The position numbers and the translations under genes were made by a program. Below, piece by piece: positions 1 through 7,202 of a DNA stretch of 10,937 nt. This stretch comes from Verrucomicrobiales bacterium (lineage in GTDB: Bacteria; Verrucomicrobiota; Verrucomicrobiia; Verrucomicrobiales; DEV007): NCBI GenBank assembly GCA_013911195.1, contig JACETS010000078.1, positions 1 to 10,937 on the forward strand. The letters run 5' to 3'. Each line of letters begins with the position of its first letter. Within the stretch, counting starts at the first letter, position 1. The notes below the pieces were generated by a model that saw only the letters and a program-made list of their open reading frames with translations, had not been told where the DNA came from and ran no database searches.

Positions 1-1284
1 ATTGATACCTCTCGTGGGGGAAGTTTAGCGGTCACTATTAAACAACTCTGGCCACCTGAACATTATATTGGTCGCGTTCGCATCTCAGTAACTGATGCAG
101 CTGATGGATCGGTGCGGCATCTTTCCAAGGAAGTTAAGTCAGGTCTGTTAAAGCCTATAACTGAAAGGTTAAAAGAAGAAAGGATAGCGATCGCTTCCGC
201 AGCGCTTGAGGATTATGCCAATAATATTTTGACCGGCTTGCCTAAAAAGGAGGTCGTTTACGGAGTTTCAAATCTATGGTCCCACAATAAGAAACTGGAA
301 ACAGCTCAGCTTGAGCCAAAGCCTGTTCATTTGTTAAAGAGGGGTGATATTGATAAGCCTGTTCGTGAAGTTGTACCTGGCGCTATATCCATTATGAGTC
401 ATTTGCCTGGACGATTTGATTTATCGAATCCTAAGAATGAATCAAGTAGGCGGGCTGCATTAGCTGATTGGATTGCACATAAAGAAAATACTCTAACCTG
501 GCGAAGTATTGTAAATAGGGTTTGGTATTACCATTTCGGGAGAGGTCTTTGTGATACTCTAAATGATTTTGGGCGCATGGGAAATAAGCCCACGCATCCT
601 GAGCTTCTTGACTGGCTAGCTATTTGGTTTCGTGATGAAGCAAAAGGGTCTCTTAAAAAGCTACATCATCTCATCTTAACTAGTGAGACATGGCAACAAA
701 AAAGCATGAGCGATGTGAGTGCGATTGATACTGATAACCGCTATTTTTGGCGGTTCAACAGACGACGACTAGATGCTGAATCTTTCCGTGATAGCGCCCT
801 AGCAATTTCCGGTAGAATCGATCTCAAAATGGGAGGCCCCGGGATTGAACAGTTTCTGAAAACTAAAGGTCCTCAAGATACTCCTTCACTTGATTATACA
901 AAGTTTAACTGGAATAAAGATGATGCCAGGAGGAGGAGTATTTATCGGGTCGTATGGCGTGGAATACCGGATCCATTTATGGAAGCTCTTGATTTCCCTG
1001 ACATGGGTTTACTGGCTCCAAAAAGAACCTTTTCAGTTTCCTCTCTGCAGTCATTGGCTCTCTATAATAACCCCTTCGTGTTGCATGCTTCAGAGTGGAT
1101 ATCGGAACGAGTTGTAGAAGAGAGTAAAAAAGATAATCATGTCTCAAGATTGGTTGAGCTTTGCTGGCAGCGTGCTCCTACAGAATCTGAAAGGCTGAGC
1201 TTTGAAGAGTATTCAAAAAAGCATGGCCTTAATGCTCTGTGTCGTGTTCTTTTAAATAGTAACGAATTTTTATTTGTCGACTAA
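1..1284 (+). CDS. DUF1553 (PSD1) domain protein, 5'-truncated by window edge
   Basis: The reading frame is open from base 1, so the GTG at 112 is not the real start. The 37 codons before it encode a segment with GGSLAVTIKQLW and IGRVRISVTD, typical of the region before the C-terminal domain in large planctomycete/verrucomicrobial PSD1 proteins. The visible 427 residues carry the DUF1553 (PSCyt3) domain from about residue 150 to the end: SRRAALADWIA, the hallmark NRVWYYHFGRG near 172-182, PTHPELLDWLA near 198-207, and RRLDAESFRD followed by KMGGPG. Full-length members usually carry a cytochrome c-like PSCyt1 and a DUF1549 domain upstream; these would lie outside the window. The biochemical role of the family is not settled; it is proposed to act in the cell envelope, often in polymer degradation. 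The gene ends in TAA four bases before the best start of the DUF1501 gene, the usual pairing. The family assignment is firm; the function is unknown. Confidence 0.93.
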   Translation: MDTSRGGSLAVTIKQLWPPEHYIGRVRISVTDAADGSVRHLSKEVKSGLLKPITERLKEERIAIASAALEDYANNILTGLPKKEVVYGVSNLWSHNKKLETAQLEPKPVHLLKRGDIDKPVREVVPGAISIMSHLPGRFDLSNPKNESSRRAALADWIAHKENTLTWRSIVNRVWYYHFGRGLCDTLNDFGRMGNKPTHPELLDWLAIWFRDEAKGSLKKLHHLILTSETWQQKSMSDVSAIDTDNRYFWRFNRRRLDAESFRDSALAISGRIDLKMGGPGIEQFLKTKGPQDTPSLDYTKFNWNKDDARRRSIYRVVWRGIPDPFMEALDFPDMGLLAPKRTFSVSSLQSLALYNNPFVLHASEWISERVVEESKKDNHVSRLVELCWQRAPTESERLSFEEYSKKHGLNALCRVLLNSNEFLFVD

Positions 1285-1288
1285 AGTC

Positions 1289-2689
1289 ATGGATCAGCTT
1301 AGCAGAAGAGATTTTTTATGGAAGTCCGGAGGAGGTCTTGGGGGAGTAGCTATGTATCAAATGTTGAGCCGAGATGCCGAATCATCTGGGCTTCAAGGGA
1401 TCCATCATAGACCAAAAGTGAAGAGAGTTATTCAATTATTTATGACTGGAGGAGCTAGCCCAATGGACACTTTTGATTACAAGCCAGAGCTTGAAAGAGT
1501 TCATGGAAAAAAGCTTGGGCCAAAGGAAAAGCCTGAGGGATTCACAGCAGTTCCGGGCGCCTTATTAAAGAGCCCCTTTGAATTCAAGCAGCACGGTGAA
1601 AGCGGTCGTTGGGTCAGTAGTGTGTTTCCTCATCAAGCTAAATGGGTAGATGAGATGGCATTTCTTATGGCAATGACTTCCAAGACTAATGTACATGGTC
1701 CCGGAACTTATATGATGAATTCAGGTTTTCTTCTTCCTGGATTTCCGTGCATGGGAGCTTGGATATCATATGGACTCGGAAGTCTTACTGATAATTTGCC
1801 GACATTTGTCGTACTTCCGGACCCTAAGGGTTTGCCTTATAATCAGCAAGGCCCATTTTCTTCAGGATTTCTGCCAGCCATTCACCAGGGCACGGTTATA
1901 AATGCCAGTTCATCAAGTCCAGTTCCTGATCTTTTTTCTGGAAGTGAGTATAAGTTTGCGACTCAAGATTCAGACAAAGATGGTCTAGATCTCCTAGGAA
2001 AAATTAACAAAAATCATGCGGCGCTAAGATCTGATGATTCTCGTCTCGAATCTAGAATTCGTTCTTATGAGCTTGCTGCAAAAATGCAACTCTCAGCGCC
2101 TGAAGCATTTGATCTCTCTAAGGAAAGTAAAGTGACTCGCGAAGGTTACGGTTTGGATAACAACGTCACCGAAGACTTTGGTAGAAGGTGTTTACTCGCA
2201 CGTAGACTCATCGAGAGGGGAACGCGATTTGTTCAACTATGGAGCGGTCCTCAGGGCAATAAAGGAAATTGGGATAACCATGGAAGTATTTCAAAGGAAC
2301 TTCCACCGATGGCAGCGAGCGTTGATAAACCAATTAGTGCACTCCTTGGTGACATGAAAGCTCGCGGTCTACTTGATGATACTCTCATTATATGGACGAC
2401 TGAGTTTGGTCGGACCCCCTTTGCTCAGGGAGGAGACGGTAGAGATCATAATGGAGGAACTTTCGTGACATGGATGGCTGGTGCTGGTATAAAGCCAGGA
2501 GTTTCACATGGGCAAAGTGATGAATGGGGATACAAAGCCATGGAAGGGAAAACTTACTGTTATGATTTTCATGCGACCGTCCTTCATCTGTTGGGAATTG
2601 ATCATGAGAGACTAACTTTTAGACAGAATGGTATTGATCGTCGGCTTACGGATGTTCATGGGCACGTAATTAGAGAAATATTGTCATGA
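1289..2689 (+). CDS. DUF1501 sulfatase-like protein, Tat-exported
   Basis: This 466-residue protein belongs to the DUF1501 family, which has the alkaline phosphatase/sulfatase fold. The N terminus has a twin-arginine signal, SRRDFLW at residues 5-11, followed by a Gly-rich hydrophobic stretch, so export in a folded state across the inner membrane is expected. Family landmarks in order are GGASPMDTFD (54-63), KPEL (65-68), VHGPG (135-139), a WDNH block (328-331), WTTEFGRTP (369-377), GRDHN (384-388) and DFHATVLHLLGID (426-438). The Asp and His residues in these blocks are the probable metal ligands. I chose ATG 1289 because it puts the twin arginines near the N terminus. An in-frame TTG at 1274 would add five residues and overlap the upstream gene by 11 bases. 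Neither start has a clear Shine-Dalgarno sequence. The gene is probably co-transcribed with the upstream DUF1553 gene. The substrate is unknown. Confidence 0.93.
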   Translation: MDQLSRRDFLWKSGGGLGGVAMYQMLSRDAESSGLQGIHHRPKVKRVIQLFMTGGASPMDTFDYKPELERVHGKKLGPKEKPEGFTAVPGALLKSPFEFKQHGESGRWVSSVFPHQAKWVDEMAFLMAMTSKTNVHGPGTYMMNSGFLLPGFPCMGAWISYGLGSLTDNLPTFVVLPDPKGLPYNQQGPFSSGFLPAIHQGTVINASSSSPVPDLFSGSEYKFATQDSDKDGLDLLGKINKNHAALRSDDSRLESRIRSYELAAKMQLSAPEAFDLSKESKVTREGYGLDNNVTEDFGRRCLLARRLIERGTRFVQLWSGPQGNKGNWDNHGSISKELPPMAASVDKPISALLGDMKARGLLDDTLIIWTTEFGRTPFAQGGDGRDHNGGTFVTWMAGAGIKPGVSHGQSDEWGYKAMEGKTYCYDFHATVLHLLGIDHERLTFRQNGIDRRLTDVHGHVIREILS

Positions 2690-2694
2690 AGCGA

Positions 2695-4101
2695 TTAACT
2701 TTTTGTTTCGATTTTTAATCTCTGATCAATTTGAACTTGTTTAAGGGTTTCAGTAGATCCATCTGGCCAGAAAATATTTAGGTCAACAGGATGTTTGTTT
2801 GAGCCCAAGCCAAAGTGAAGGACAAGATCGTTTTGGTTTCCTTGACCGGTTCCTGATTCGACCTGACGACTCAGAATTTTTCCATCTTTTAGAGTTACCC
2901 TAACCTGCGCTCCTATAGCAAAACGGTTAATGGTTTTTTTATTGCTTAAGAGTTGAACCTTTAGCCAATGATTGTTGTTCTCATTATTATTTACAAAAAA
3001 ACGGCCTGCTGACATGAGGTCAAGATCTCCGTCATTGTCAAAATCAGCCCACGCCGCTTGGTATGTAGTGCCTAACCCTTCGAGCTTGGCTTCCGTGTTA
3101 GCGTTTATAAATTTGAAATCTCCCTGATTACGAAAGAGGACTGGATTATTCTTTCGACCAAAGGAAGCAACTCCATAAACGGTAGTGAAAAAGAGATCCA
3201 GGTTACCATCATTATCATAATCCGCCGCCGCAGGGCTTGAATAAGATTCCTGATAGAAGACACCGCCCTGTCCCTTGTTCTCAAATTTGAATTGGTTTTC
3301 TTTACCGCTGTTGCGTAGCCAAACTGACTCAGGCTGATTGCCTCGCCCGTCTTTGTGAGCAAAATTTCCTGCAAAAATATCAAAGTTTCCGTCATTATCA
3401 AAATCGCCCCATGCCGCTCCGATTGAATGGCCGCCACCAAATCCCGGACCATTTGCCAAAGCGCCATAGGCTCCAGTAATATCTGTGAATTTTCCTTTGC
3501 CATCATTTTGCCAGAGAATATTTGGTTGAAGCCTGTAATTTGAAACATAGACATCAAGATCACCGTCCTGATCAAAATCGCAGGCGCTTACTCCGCGAGC
3601 TCGGTAACGAATTTCCTTCCACCCAAGTTTAAAAGATTTTCCTGCTTCATTTATTAATACGAAATCAGCATAAGTATCAGACGGCCATGTTTCGTACCCC
3701 CCGGCATAAATATCAACAAAACCATCACCGTTAAAGTCACCCCAGCAGGCTCCCAAGGAACTGCCTTTTGGTAATTCGGGTAGTTCGATAATTTTAAACT
3801 CTTTGCCATCGATATTGCGGTAAATTTTTCGACTCCCCCAAGAGTAGAGATCTAGGAATCCGTCGTTATCAAAGTCTGCTGCTACGCATGGTCCTGTCTT
3901 TGTAACAAATACAAACTTTTTACCTTCGACATTTCGGTAAAGATTCCCACCGACGCAGATATCAGTCCATCCATCATTATTAAAGTCAAACCAGCAGGCG
4001 TCATTACCTCCAGATAAACCGAAATCTTTACTGCCATTGGTAAACGAGGTGGCATACGAAAAAGCAGGGAAGCATATAAGCAAAAGGAATCTATTAATCA
4101 T
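2695..4101 (-). CDS. Secreted FG-GAP/VCBS repeat protein with ASPIC/UnbV C-terminal domain
   Basis: This is a 468-residue exported protein. A short signal peptide (about residues 1-17, hydrophobic LLLICFPAF, then SYA) is followed by seven calcium-loop motifs of the type D-x-[DN]-x-DG-x-x-D, at about residues 39-47, 77-84, 122-130, 175-183, 233-241, 294-302 and 353-361. The spacing of about 40-60 residues and the count of seven fit a seven-bladed FG-GAP/integrin-type beta-propeller. The last 90 residues match the ASPIC/UnbV (CRTAC1-like) domain: NNHWLKVQL, IGAQVRVTL, ESGTGQGNQNDLVLHFGLG and IFWPDGSTETL. Such proteins are thought to bind proteins or glycans outside the cell; no catalytic residues are visible. 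The gene is convergent with the DUF1501 gene, with five bases between them. No Shine-Dalgarno sequence precedes the ATG at 4101, but the signal peptide supports that start. The specific ligand is unknown. Confidence 0.93.
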   Translation of the reverse strand: MINRFLLLICFPAFSYATSFTNGSKDFGLSGGNDACWFDFNNDGWTDICVGGNLYRNVEGKKFVFVTKTGPCVAADFDNDGFLDLYSWGSRKIYRNIDGKEFKIIELPELPKGSSLGACWGDFNGDGFVDIYAGGYETWPSDTYADFVLINEAGKSFKLGWKEIRYRARGVSACDFDQDGDLDVYVSNYRLQPNILWQNDGKGKFTDITGAYGALANGPGFGGGHSIGAAWGDFDNDGNFDIFAGNFAHKDGRGNQPESVWLRNSGKENQFKFENKGQGGVFYQESYSSPAAADYDNDGNLDLFFTTVYGVASFGRKNNPVLFRNQGDFKFINANTEAKLEGLGTTYQAAWADFDNDGDLDLMSAGRFFVNNNENNNHWLKVQLLSNKKTINRFAIGAQVRVTLKDGKILSRQVESGTGQGNQNDLVLHFGLGSNKHPVDLNIFWPDGSTETLKQVQIDQRLKIETKS

Positions 4102-4136
4102 GATGTTAGTGAGTTGTTATTATTATCTTATCGATA

Positions 4137-4152
4137 TTAAGCAAATGCTTAA
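4137..4152. promoter_or_regulatory. Short palindrome in divergent intergenic spacer, possible operator
   Basis: TTAAGCA and TGCTTAA form a perfect 7-base inverted repeat with a 2-base centre. It lies 36 bases upstream of the minus-strand FG-GAP gene and 97 bases upstream of the plus-strand DUF6265-like gene. The symmetry and position suit a dimeric regulator, but such AT-rich palindromes also arise by chance. I found no convincing -35/-10 pair in the 147-base spacer. Confidence 0.25.
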
Positions 4153-4236
4153 AGCTCTATGTTTTTGAATGATTATCAGCTTATGAGTTCGCTTCTATTC
4201 TCTTAATGAGTTTGCTAATGATGATGCATTTCTACT

Positions 4237-4240
4237 AGGA
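4237..4240 (+). promoter_or_regulatory. Shine-Dalgarno AGGA for the DUF6265-like gene
   Basis: AGGA ends eight bases before the ATG at 4249 and so fixes that start. It is one of only two reasonable Shine-Dalgarno sequences in the window; most other genes here start without one. Confidence 0.6.
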
Positions 4241-4248
4241 TTCATTAC

Positions 4249-4761
4249 ATGAAAGTATTTTTTACTATATTTATTTTTTCTCTGTTTCCGCATTTCTTTA
4301 TCGCGATTTCTAATGAAAATAGTCAAAAGAGAGATGAATCATCTACGCCTAAAGTAGATTCAATAAACCAACTTCATTGGTTGGTAGGCAATTGGGAAGG
4401 GCCCATCGGCGAGGGGGTTCTGGGGGAGTCTTGGTTGCCTCCTAGAGGAAATACAATTGCAGCCGTAGTCCGGTTAACAAATAAAATGGGAACTGAATTT
4501 GTTGAGTTAATAAAGATAGAAAAGGTTGATGAATCATTAGAGCTTAGGCTCAATCTTTTCGATTTGGAGCTCAGACCTCTGGAGGAAAAGCCGCAAGTAC
4601 TTAGGTTAGCAAATATTAGTGAAAAGAGCGTGGTCTTTACAGGTGTTAGTGAAGGTGCTCATCGTCGTCTCAGTTATAAAATTAACAGTGAAGATATTTT
4701 TGAAATTCGTATTATCACGAAAGACGGTAAAAAAATCGAAATAGATTTAAAGAGAGTGTAG
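4249..4761 (+). CDS. Exported DUF6265-like small protein
   Basis: This 170-residue protein has a cleavable-looking signal peptide: MK, a Phe/Ile-rich hydrophobic core (residues 3-20), then a polar Asn/Ser/Glu/Lys-rich linker to about residue 38. The mature part begins with LHWLVGNWEG (42-51), followed by E60-SWLPPRGN and a beta-rich run with VVRLTN, EFVELIKI and RRLSYKI. This pattern of a WL-x-G-x-W block, then E-x-W-x-x-P, then EF/L strands resembles DUF6265, small lipocalin-like beta-barrel proteins of unknown function. I assign it from motif recognition, not from a search. The start is supported by AGGA at 4237-4240. The SCO-family lipoprotein gene follows after 19 bases, so the two probably form an operon and act together in the periplasm. 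No metal-binding motif is evident. Confidence 0.8.
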   Translation: MKVFFTIFIFSLFPHFFIAISNENSQKRDESSTPKVDSINQLHWLVGNWEGPIGEGVLGESWLPPRGNTIAAVVRLTNKMGTEFVELIKIEKVDESLELRLNLFDLELRPLEEKPQVLRLANISEKSVVFTGVSEGAHRRLSYKINSEDIFEIRIITKDGKKIEIDLKRV

Positions 4762-4780
4762 ATTCTTTATTAGAATAGAT

Positions 4781-5689
4781 ATGTATTTGAAATCTCAATT
4801 GGTGATTATGGGTAAAGTTATCGCTTTATCTATTTTGCTTGCCTCCTGTCAGGAGAAGGTAGGGGAAAACAATGAGAAGAAAATAAACACTAATCTAGAG
4901 AATTCGTATTCGACTAGAGGATATGTTCAGGAATTAATGCCTGATGACAATTCGGCATTCATACATCATGAGGAGATATCCGGATTTATGGATGAAATGG
5001 TTATGTACCTCAAGTTGGATGATGCATCTGAATACTCAAAGCTCAAGGTAGGTTATCAATACACTTTTGATATGATTGTGGATAAAGAAGATGGGACTTA
5101 TATTAGAAACATTGTCCCAACTGGAAGAGTTAAGGAAGTCTCGATTGCTGGTAACAAACCGAGTGATAAATGGTTCAGAAAGCCAATTTTTGAACTTGGT
5201 GATAGACTTCCCGAATTTTCCCTTAATGCTTCTGATGGTAAAGTTATCGATCAATCCAAATTAAAAGGGGGAGCATGGGCAATAACATTCATTTTTACTA
5301 GATGCCCCTTACCTGATTATTGTCCGATGATGTCGTTGAGGTTTTATGAGACGGTTAATTTACTTAAAGAGGCCGAGATTAAAGATTGGAATCTTGTTTC
5401 TCTTACAATTGATCCTGAATTTGATACCAATAAAGTTCTGAACCAGTACAAAAAAGTGAGAGGTTTTGAATATGATAACTGGTTTTTTTGCAGAGCGGGC
5501 CTTGATGAAGTGCGAAAGATTGGAGATCCACTGGGATTAAGTTTTAACACACAAGAGTTTCCGATCGAACATAATCTTCGAACAGCTGTTTTTAATTCTG
5601 AGGGGAAATTGGTTGAGGTCTTTAGCGGAAACAAATGGACCGCACAAGAACTCACAGAATCAATAATCAAAGCCACTACTGATAAGTAG
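4781..5689 (+). CDS. SCO-family copper chaperone lipoprotein with N-terminal CusF-like domain
   Basis: This 302-residue protein is a probable lipoprotein: hydrophobic residues 13-20 precede a lipobox LASC, with Cys23 as the lipidated residue. ATG 4781 gives a normal-length signal of 22 residues; the in-frame ATG at 4808 would leave only 13 and is less likely. Residues 45-115 resemble the CusF/copper-binding fold, with His62, His63 and a methionine cluster in GFMDEMVMYLKL (Met70, Met73, Met75). Residues 137-300 form an SCO1/SenC thioredoxin-like domain: GDRLPEFSLNASDG, WAITFIFTRC, paired Cys175 and Cys181, LTIDPEFD, and His264 in the position of the conserved copper-binding histidine. SCO proteins help assemble the copper A site of cytochrome oxidase or handle thiol redox there. 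The cysteines are spaced CX5C instead of the classical CX3C. No oxidase genes are visible nearby. Confidence 0.92.
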   Translation: MYLKSQLVIMGKVIALSILLASCQEKVGENNEKKINTNLENSYSTRGYVQELMPDDNSAFIHHEEISGFMDEMVMYLKLDDASEYSKLKVGYQYTFDMIVDKEDGTYIRNIVPTGRVKEVSIAGNKPSDKWFRKPIFELGDRLPEFSLNASDGKVIDQSKLKGGAWAITFIFTRCPLPDYCPMMSLRFYETVNLLKEAEIKDWNLVSLTIDPEFDTNKVLNQYKKVRGFEYDNWFFCRAGLDEVRKIGDPLGLSFNTQEFPIEHNLRTAVFNSEGKLVEVFSGNKWTAQELTESIIKATTDK

Positions 5690-5691
5690 AA

Positions 5692-5717
5692 CCCATCAAG
5701 TTGATTGGGATGTTTTT
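5692..5717 (+). terminator. Possible intrinsic terminator after the SCO gene
   Basis: CCCATCA (5692-5698) can pair with TGATTGGG (5702-5709), leaving one bulged T and a 3-base loop. Three bases later a run of five T (5713-5717) follows. This suits a weak Rho-independent terminator for plus-strand transcription. It begins three bases after the SCO stop codon and contains the stop codon of the convergent acyltransferase gene. The stem is short, so this is tentative. Confidence 0.4.
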
Positions 5718-7054
5718 CGAGAAAGACGAGTAATGAGTCCGTTGATTTTTTTTGAGTTTCGGCAATCCATTAATGGTCTTTCAATGAATATATATAGAAT
5801 TATAGAAGCTAAAAGTGTGGCTATTACTCCAAGTATACCATTAATTGCATGGACCACATGAATTGATTCAAAATATTCACTTAAGAACGGTACCGTTGAT
5901 GGATACATCCAAAACATGAGCATCCAATGAGTTAGGTATGCAGAATAAGAAATTTGTGCTACTGGATAAAACCATCTTAATGATAGAAATTTATTTATCC
6001 CCTTACCGATCGACGTTTTGTTATAAATCGAGTAAAGGATTATGAACATTGTCGCTAATGAAAACAAGTTTCTTGAAAATCCTATCGTTGCAGCCCAATA
6101 AACTTTCTCCCAATCGTTAAGCGTTAATTGGGAGAATTCCGCAAAACGACCAAAATATCTGAACTCCAGGTCGACGAATGCACCAAAGAAAATCACAACT
6201 GAAAAAATTAAAATGATAGAGGCCAATTTCTTTGCCATGAATGTTCTAATTTTATTTAAATGAAATTGAACAATATATGCACCGATAACTCCGACGAGGA
6301 GTCCTCCATATCGAGTTAATAAGTTATCGTAAAGATGTGTAAATGTGTAATTAAGATAATTTTTTCCATTAGGTCCTGTGCTAAGAGCGTTCCAATAGTT
6401 CTCAGGAAAAATATTGTGCTGATAAACAGTCACAAATCGGATTATGCATGACAGGATCAGGAGTGCTACAAGTATCGATACTCTTTTTCTAGTTTTTAAT
6501 AGAATAAAGGAGAGAAAAAATGGTGCTATTATATAAAACTGTTCCTCGATTGCTAAAGACCAACACCACAAAAGATATTGTTCATCGGCATCTAGAAAAT
6601 TATTAACGTAGAACAGATTTGCCCACATGTTTTTTGCGTTAGTACCCTCACCAATAAGAGTGTTATCTCCCAAAAGGGGGAGACCTTGATCTGGTAATTG
6701 ATTGTACCAGTTTTGCATGAAATAGATTCCTGCAAGAAGGATAACTACATAAACTGGCATTAGCCTTAAGAAGCGCCTCACATAGAATTTTGCATAATTG
6801 ATTTCATTGTTTTTCTGGAATTCTTTAATGAGGATTGTTCCTATTAGAAATCCACTTATTACAAAAAACATGTCGACTCCATAATCATGTCTTAGCCACG
6901 AAGGCTTTGGAATCTCAGTTAGGGCCACTTGGATCGTGTATACATGGCCAATTACCACTAGAATTATGGCTAGTGCACGTATTCCGTCGACTGCTGGATT
7001 ATGTCCATCGGGCCTGATGAGTAGAGAGTTTAATGATTTTTTGATGAGAGACAT
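5696..7054 (-). CDS. Membrane acyltransferase, acyltransferase-3 (OafA/YrhL) family
   Basis: This 452-residue polytopic inner-membrane protein belongs to the acyltransferase-3 family, which moves acyl groups such as acetyl onto sugars, polysaccharides or lipids. Family motifs are clear: AVDGIRALAIILVVIGH (the conserved His is residue 37), GVDMFFVISGFLIG (60-72), RRFLRLMP (93-100) and WSLAIEEQFY (165-174). Roughly ten hydrophobic segments follow through to ISYSAYLTHW and the last helix before FIERPLM. No C-terminal SGNH domain is present, so this is the membrane-only form. I chose ATG 7054; the frame also opens at a TTG at 7081, which adds nine residues without a ribosome-binding site. The gene ends six bases from the convergent SCO gene. 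It lies downstream of the polyketide genes on the same strand, but a 121-base gap with an inverted repeat separates it from the NTF2-like gene, so its substrate cannot be named. Confidence 0.92.
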   Translation of the reverse strand: MSLIKKSLNSLLIRPDGHNPAVDGIRALAIILVVIGHVYTIQVALTEIPKPSWLRHDYGVDMFFVISGFLIGTILIKEFQKNNEINYAKFYVRRFLRLMPVYVVILLAGIYFMQNWYNQLPDQGLPLLGDNTLIGEGTNAKNMWANLFYVNNFLDADEQYLLWCWSLAIEEQFYIIAPFFLSFILLKTRKRVSILVALLILSCIIRFVTVYQHNIFPENYWNALSTGPNGKNYLNYTFTHLYDNLLTRYGGLLVGVIGAYIVQFHLNKIRTFMAKKLASIILIFSVVIFFGAFVDLEFRYFGRFAEFSQLTLNDWEKVYWAATIGFSRNLFSLATMFIILYSIYNKTSIGKGINKFLSLRWFYPVAQISYSAYLTHWMLMFWMYPSTVPFLSEYFESIHVVHAINGILGVIATLLASIILYIFIERPLMDCRNSKKINGLITRLSRKTSQST

Positions 7055-7101
7055 GAATTTCAAAAATGAAATAAATAGCAAAAGTTATGCCTAACATTCT
7101 A

Positions 7102-7139
7102 TTATTTATCAACAATCTCTTGGATTTGATGATAAATAA
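7102..7139. repeat. Perfect 10-base inverted repeat with inner stem (operator or RNA hairpin)
   Basis: TTATTTATCA (7102-7111) and TGATAAATAA (7130-7139) are exact reverse complements across an 18-base spacer. Inside the spacer AATC (7114-7117) pairs with GATT (7123-7126) around a 5-base loop, so the whole element can fold as 10 + 4 base pairs with a small internal loop. It sits between the NTF2-like gene and the acyltransferase gene, 47 bases before the chosen acyltransferase start. No U-run follows on either strand, so a standard intrinsic terminator is unlikely. A regulator-binding dyad or an mRNA-stabilising or attenuating hairpin fits better. Confidence 0.5.
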
Positions 7140-7202
7140 GAGAGGCTCAATTGCTCCAAAGGATTGTAATATTGATTTTAAAAATAGACTAGAGTTGAGT
7201 CC

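Noticed and set aside
2686..2718. A ten-codon plus-strand frame (MKRLTFCFDF) starting with an ATGA overlap at the DUF1501 stop codon, resembling the start of a lost downstream gene.
   Set aside because: It ends inside the 3' end of the convergent FG-GAP gene and has no recognisable continuation in any frame; chance is enough to explain it.
3105..3575. A 156-codon open frame within the FG-GAP gene in another minus-strand frame.
   Set aside because: It arises from the repeated Asp/Asn/Gly-rich coding pattern; the composition is not protein-like and the real gene covers it completely.
2990..4000. Short DNA repeats resembling cattatcaaaatc, recurring every 120-180 bases.
   Set aside because: They encode the repeated calcium loops of the FG-GAP protein; spacing and sequence are too irregular for a CRISPR array or other DNA-level repeat.
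4160..4205. Possible sigma70-like -35 (TTGAAT at 4165-4170) in the divergent spacer.
   Set aside because: No acceptable -10 hexamer lies at 16-18 bases; the region is simply AT-rich.
5344..5676. Minus-strand open frame of 110 codons opposite the SCO domain.
   Set aside because: It is antisense to the well-supported SCO catalytic region and shows no domain or signal of its own.
7186..7202. Small hairpin (GGACT/AGTCT) followed by a U-run just after the NTF2-like gene on the minus strand.
   Set aside because: Only four Watson-Crick pairs plus one wobble; too weak to call a terminator.
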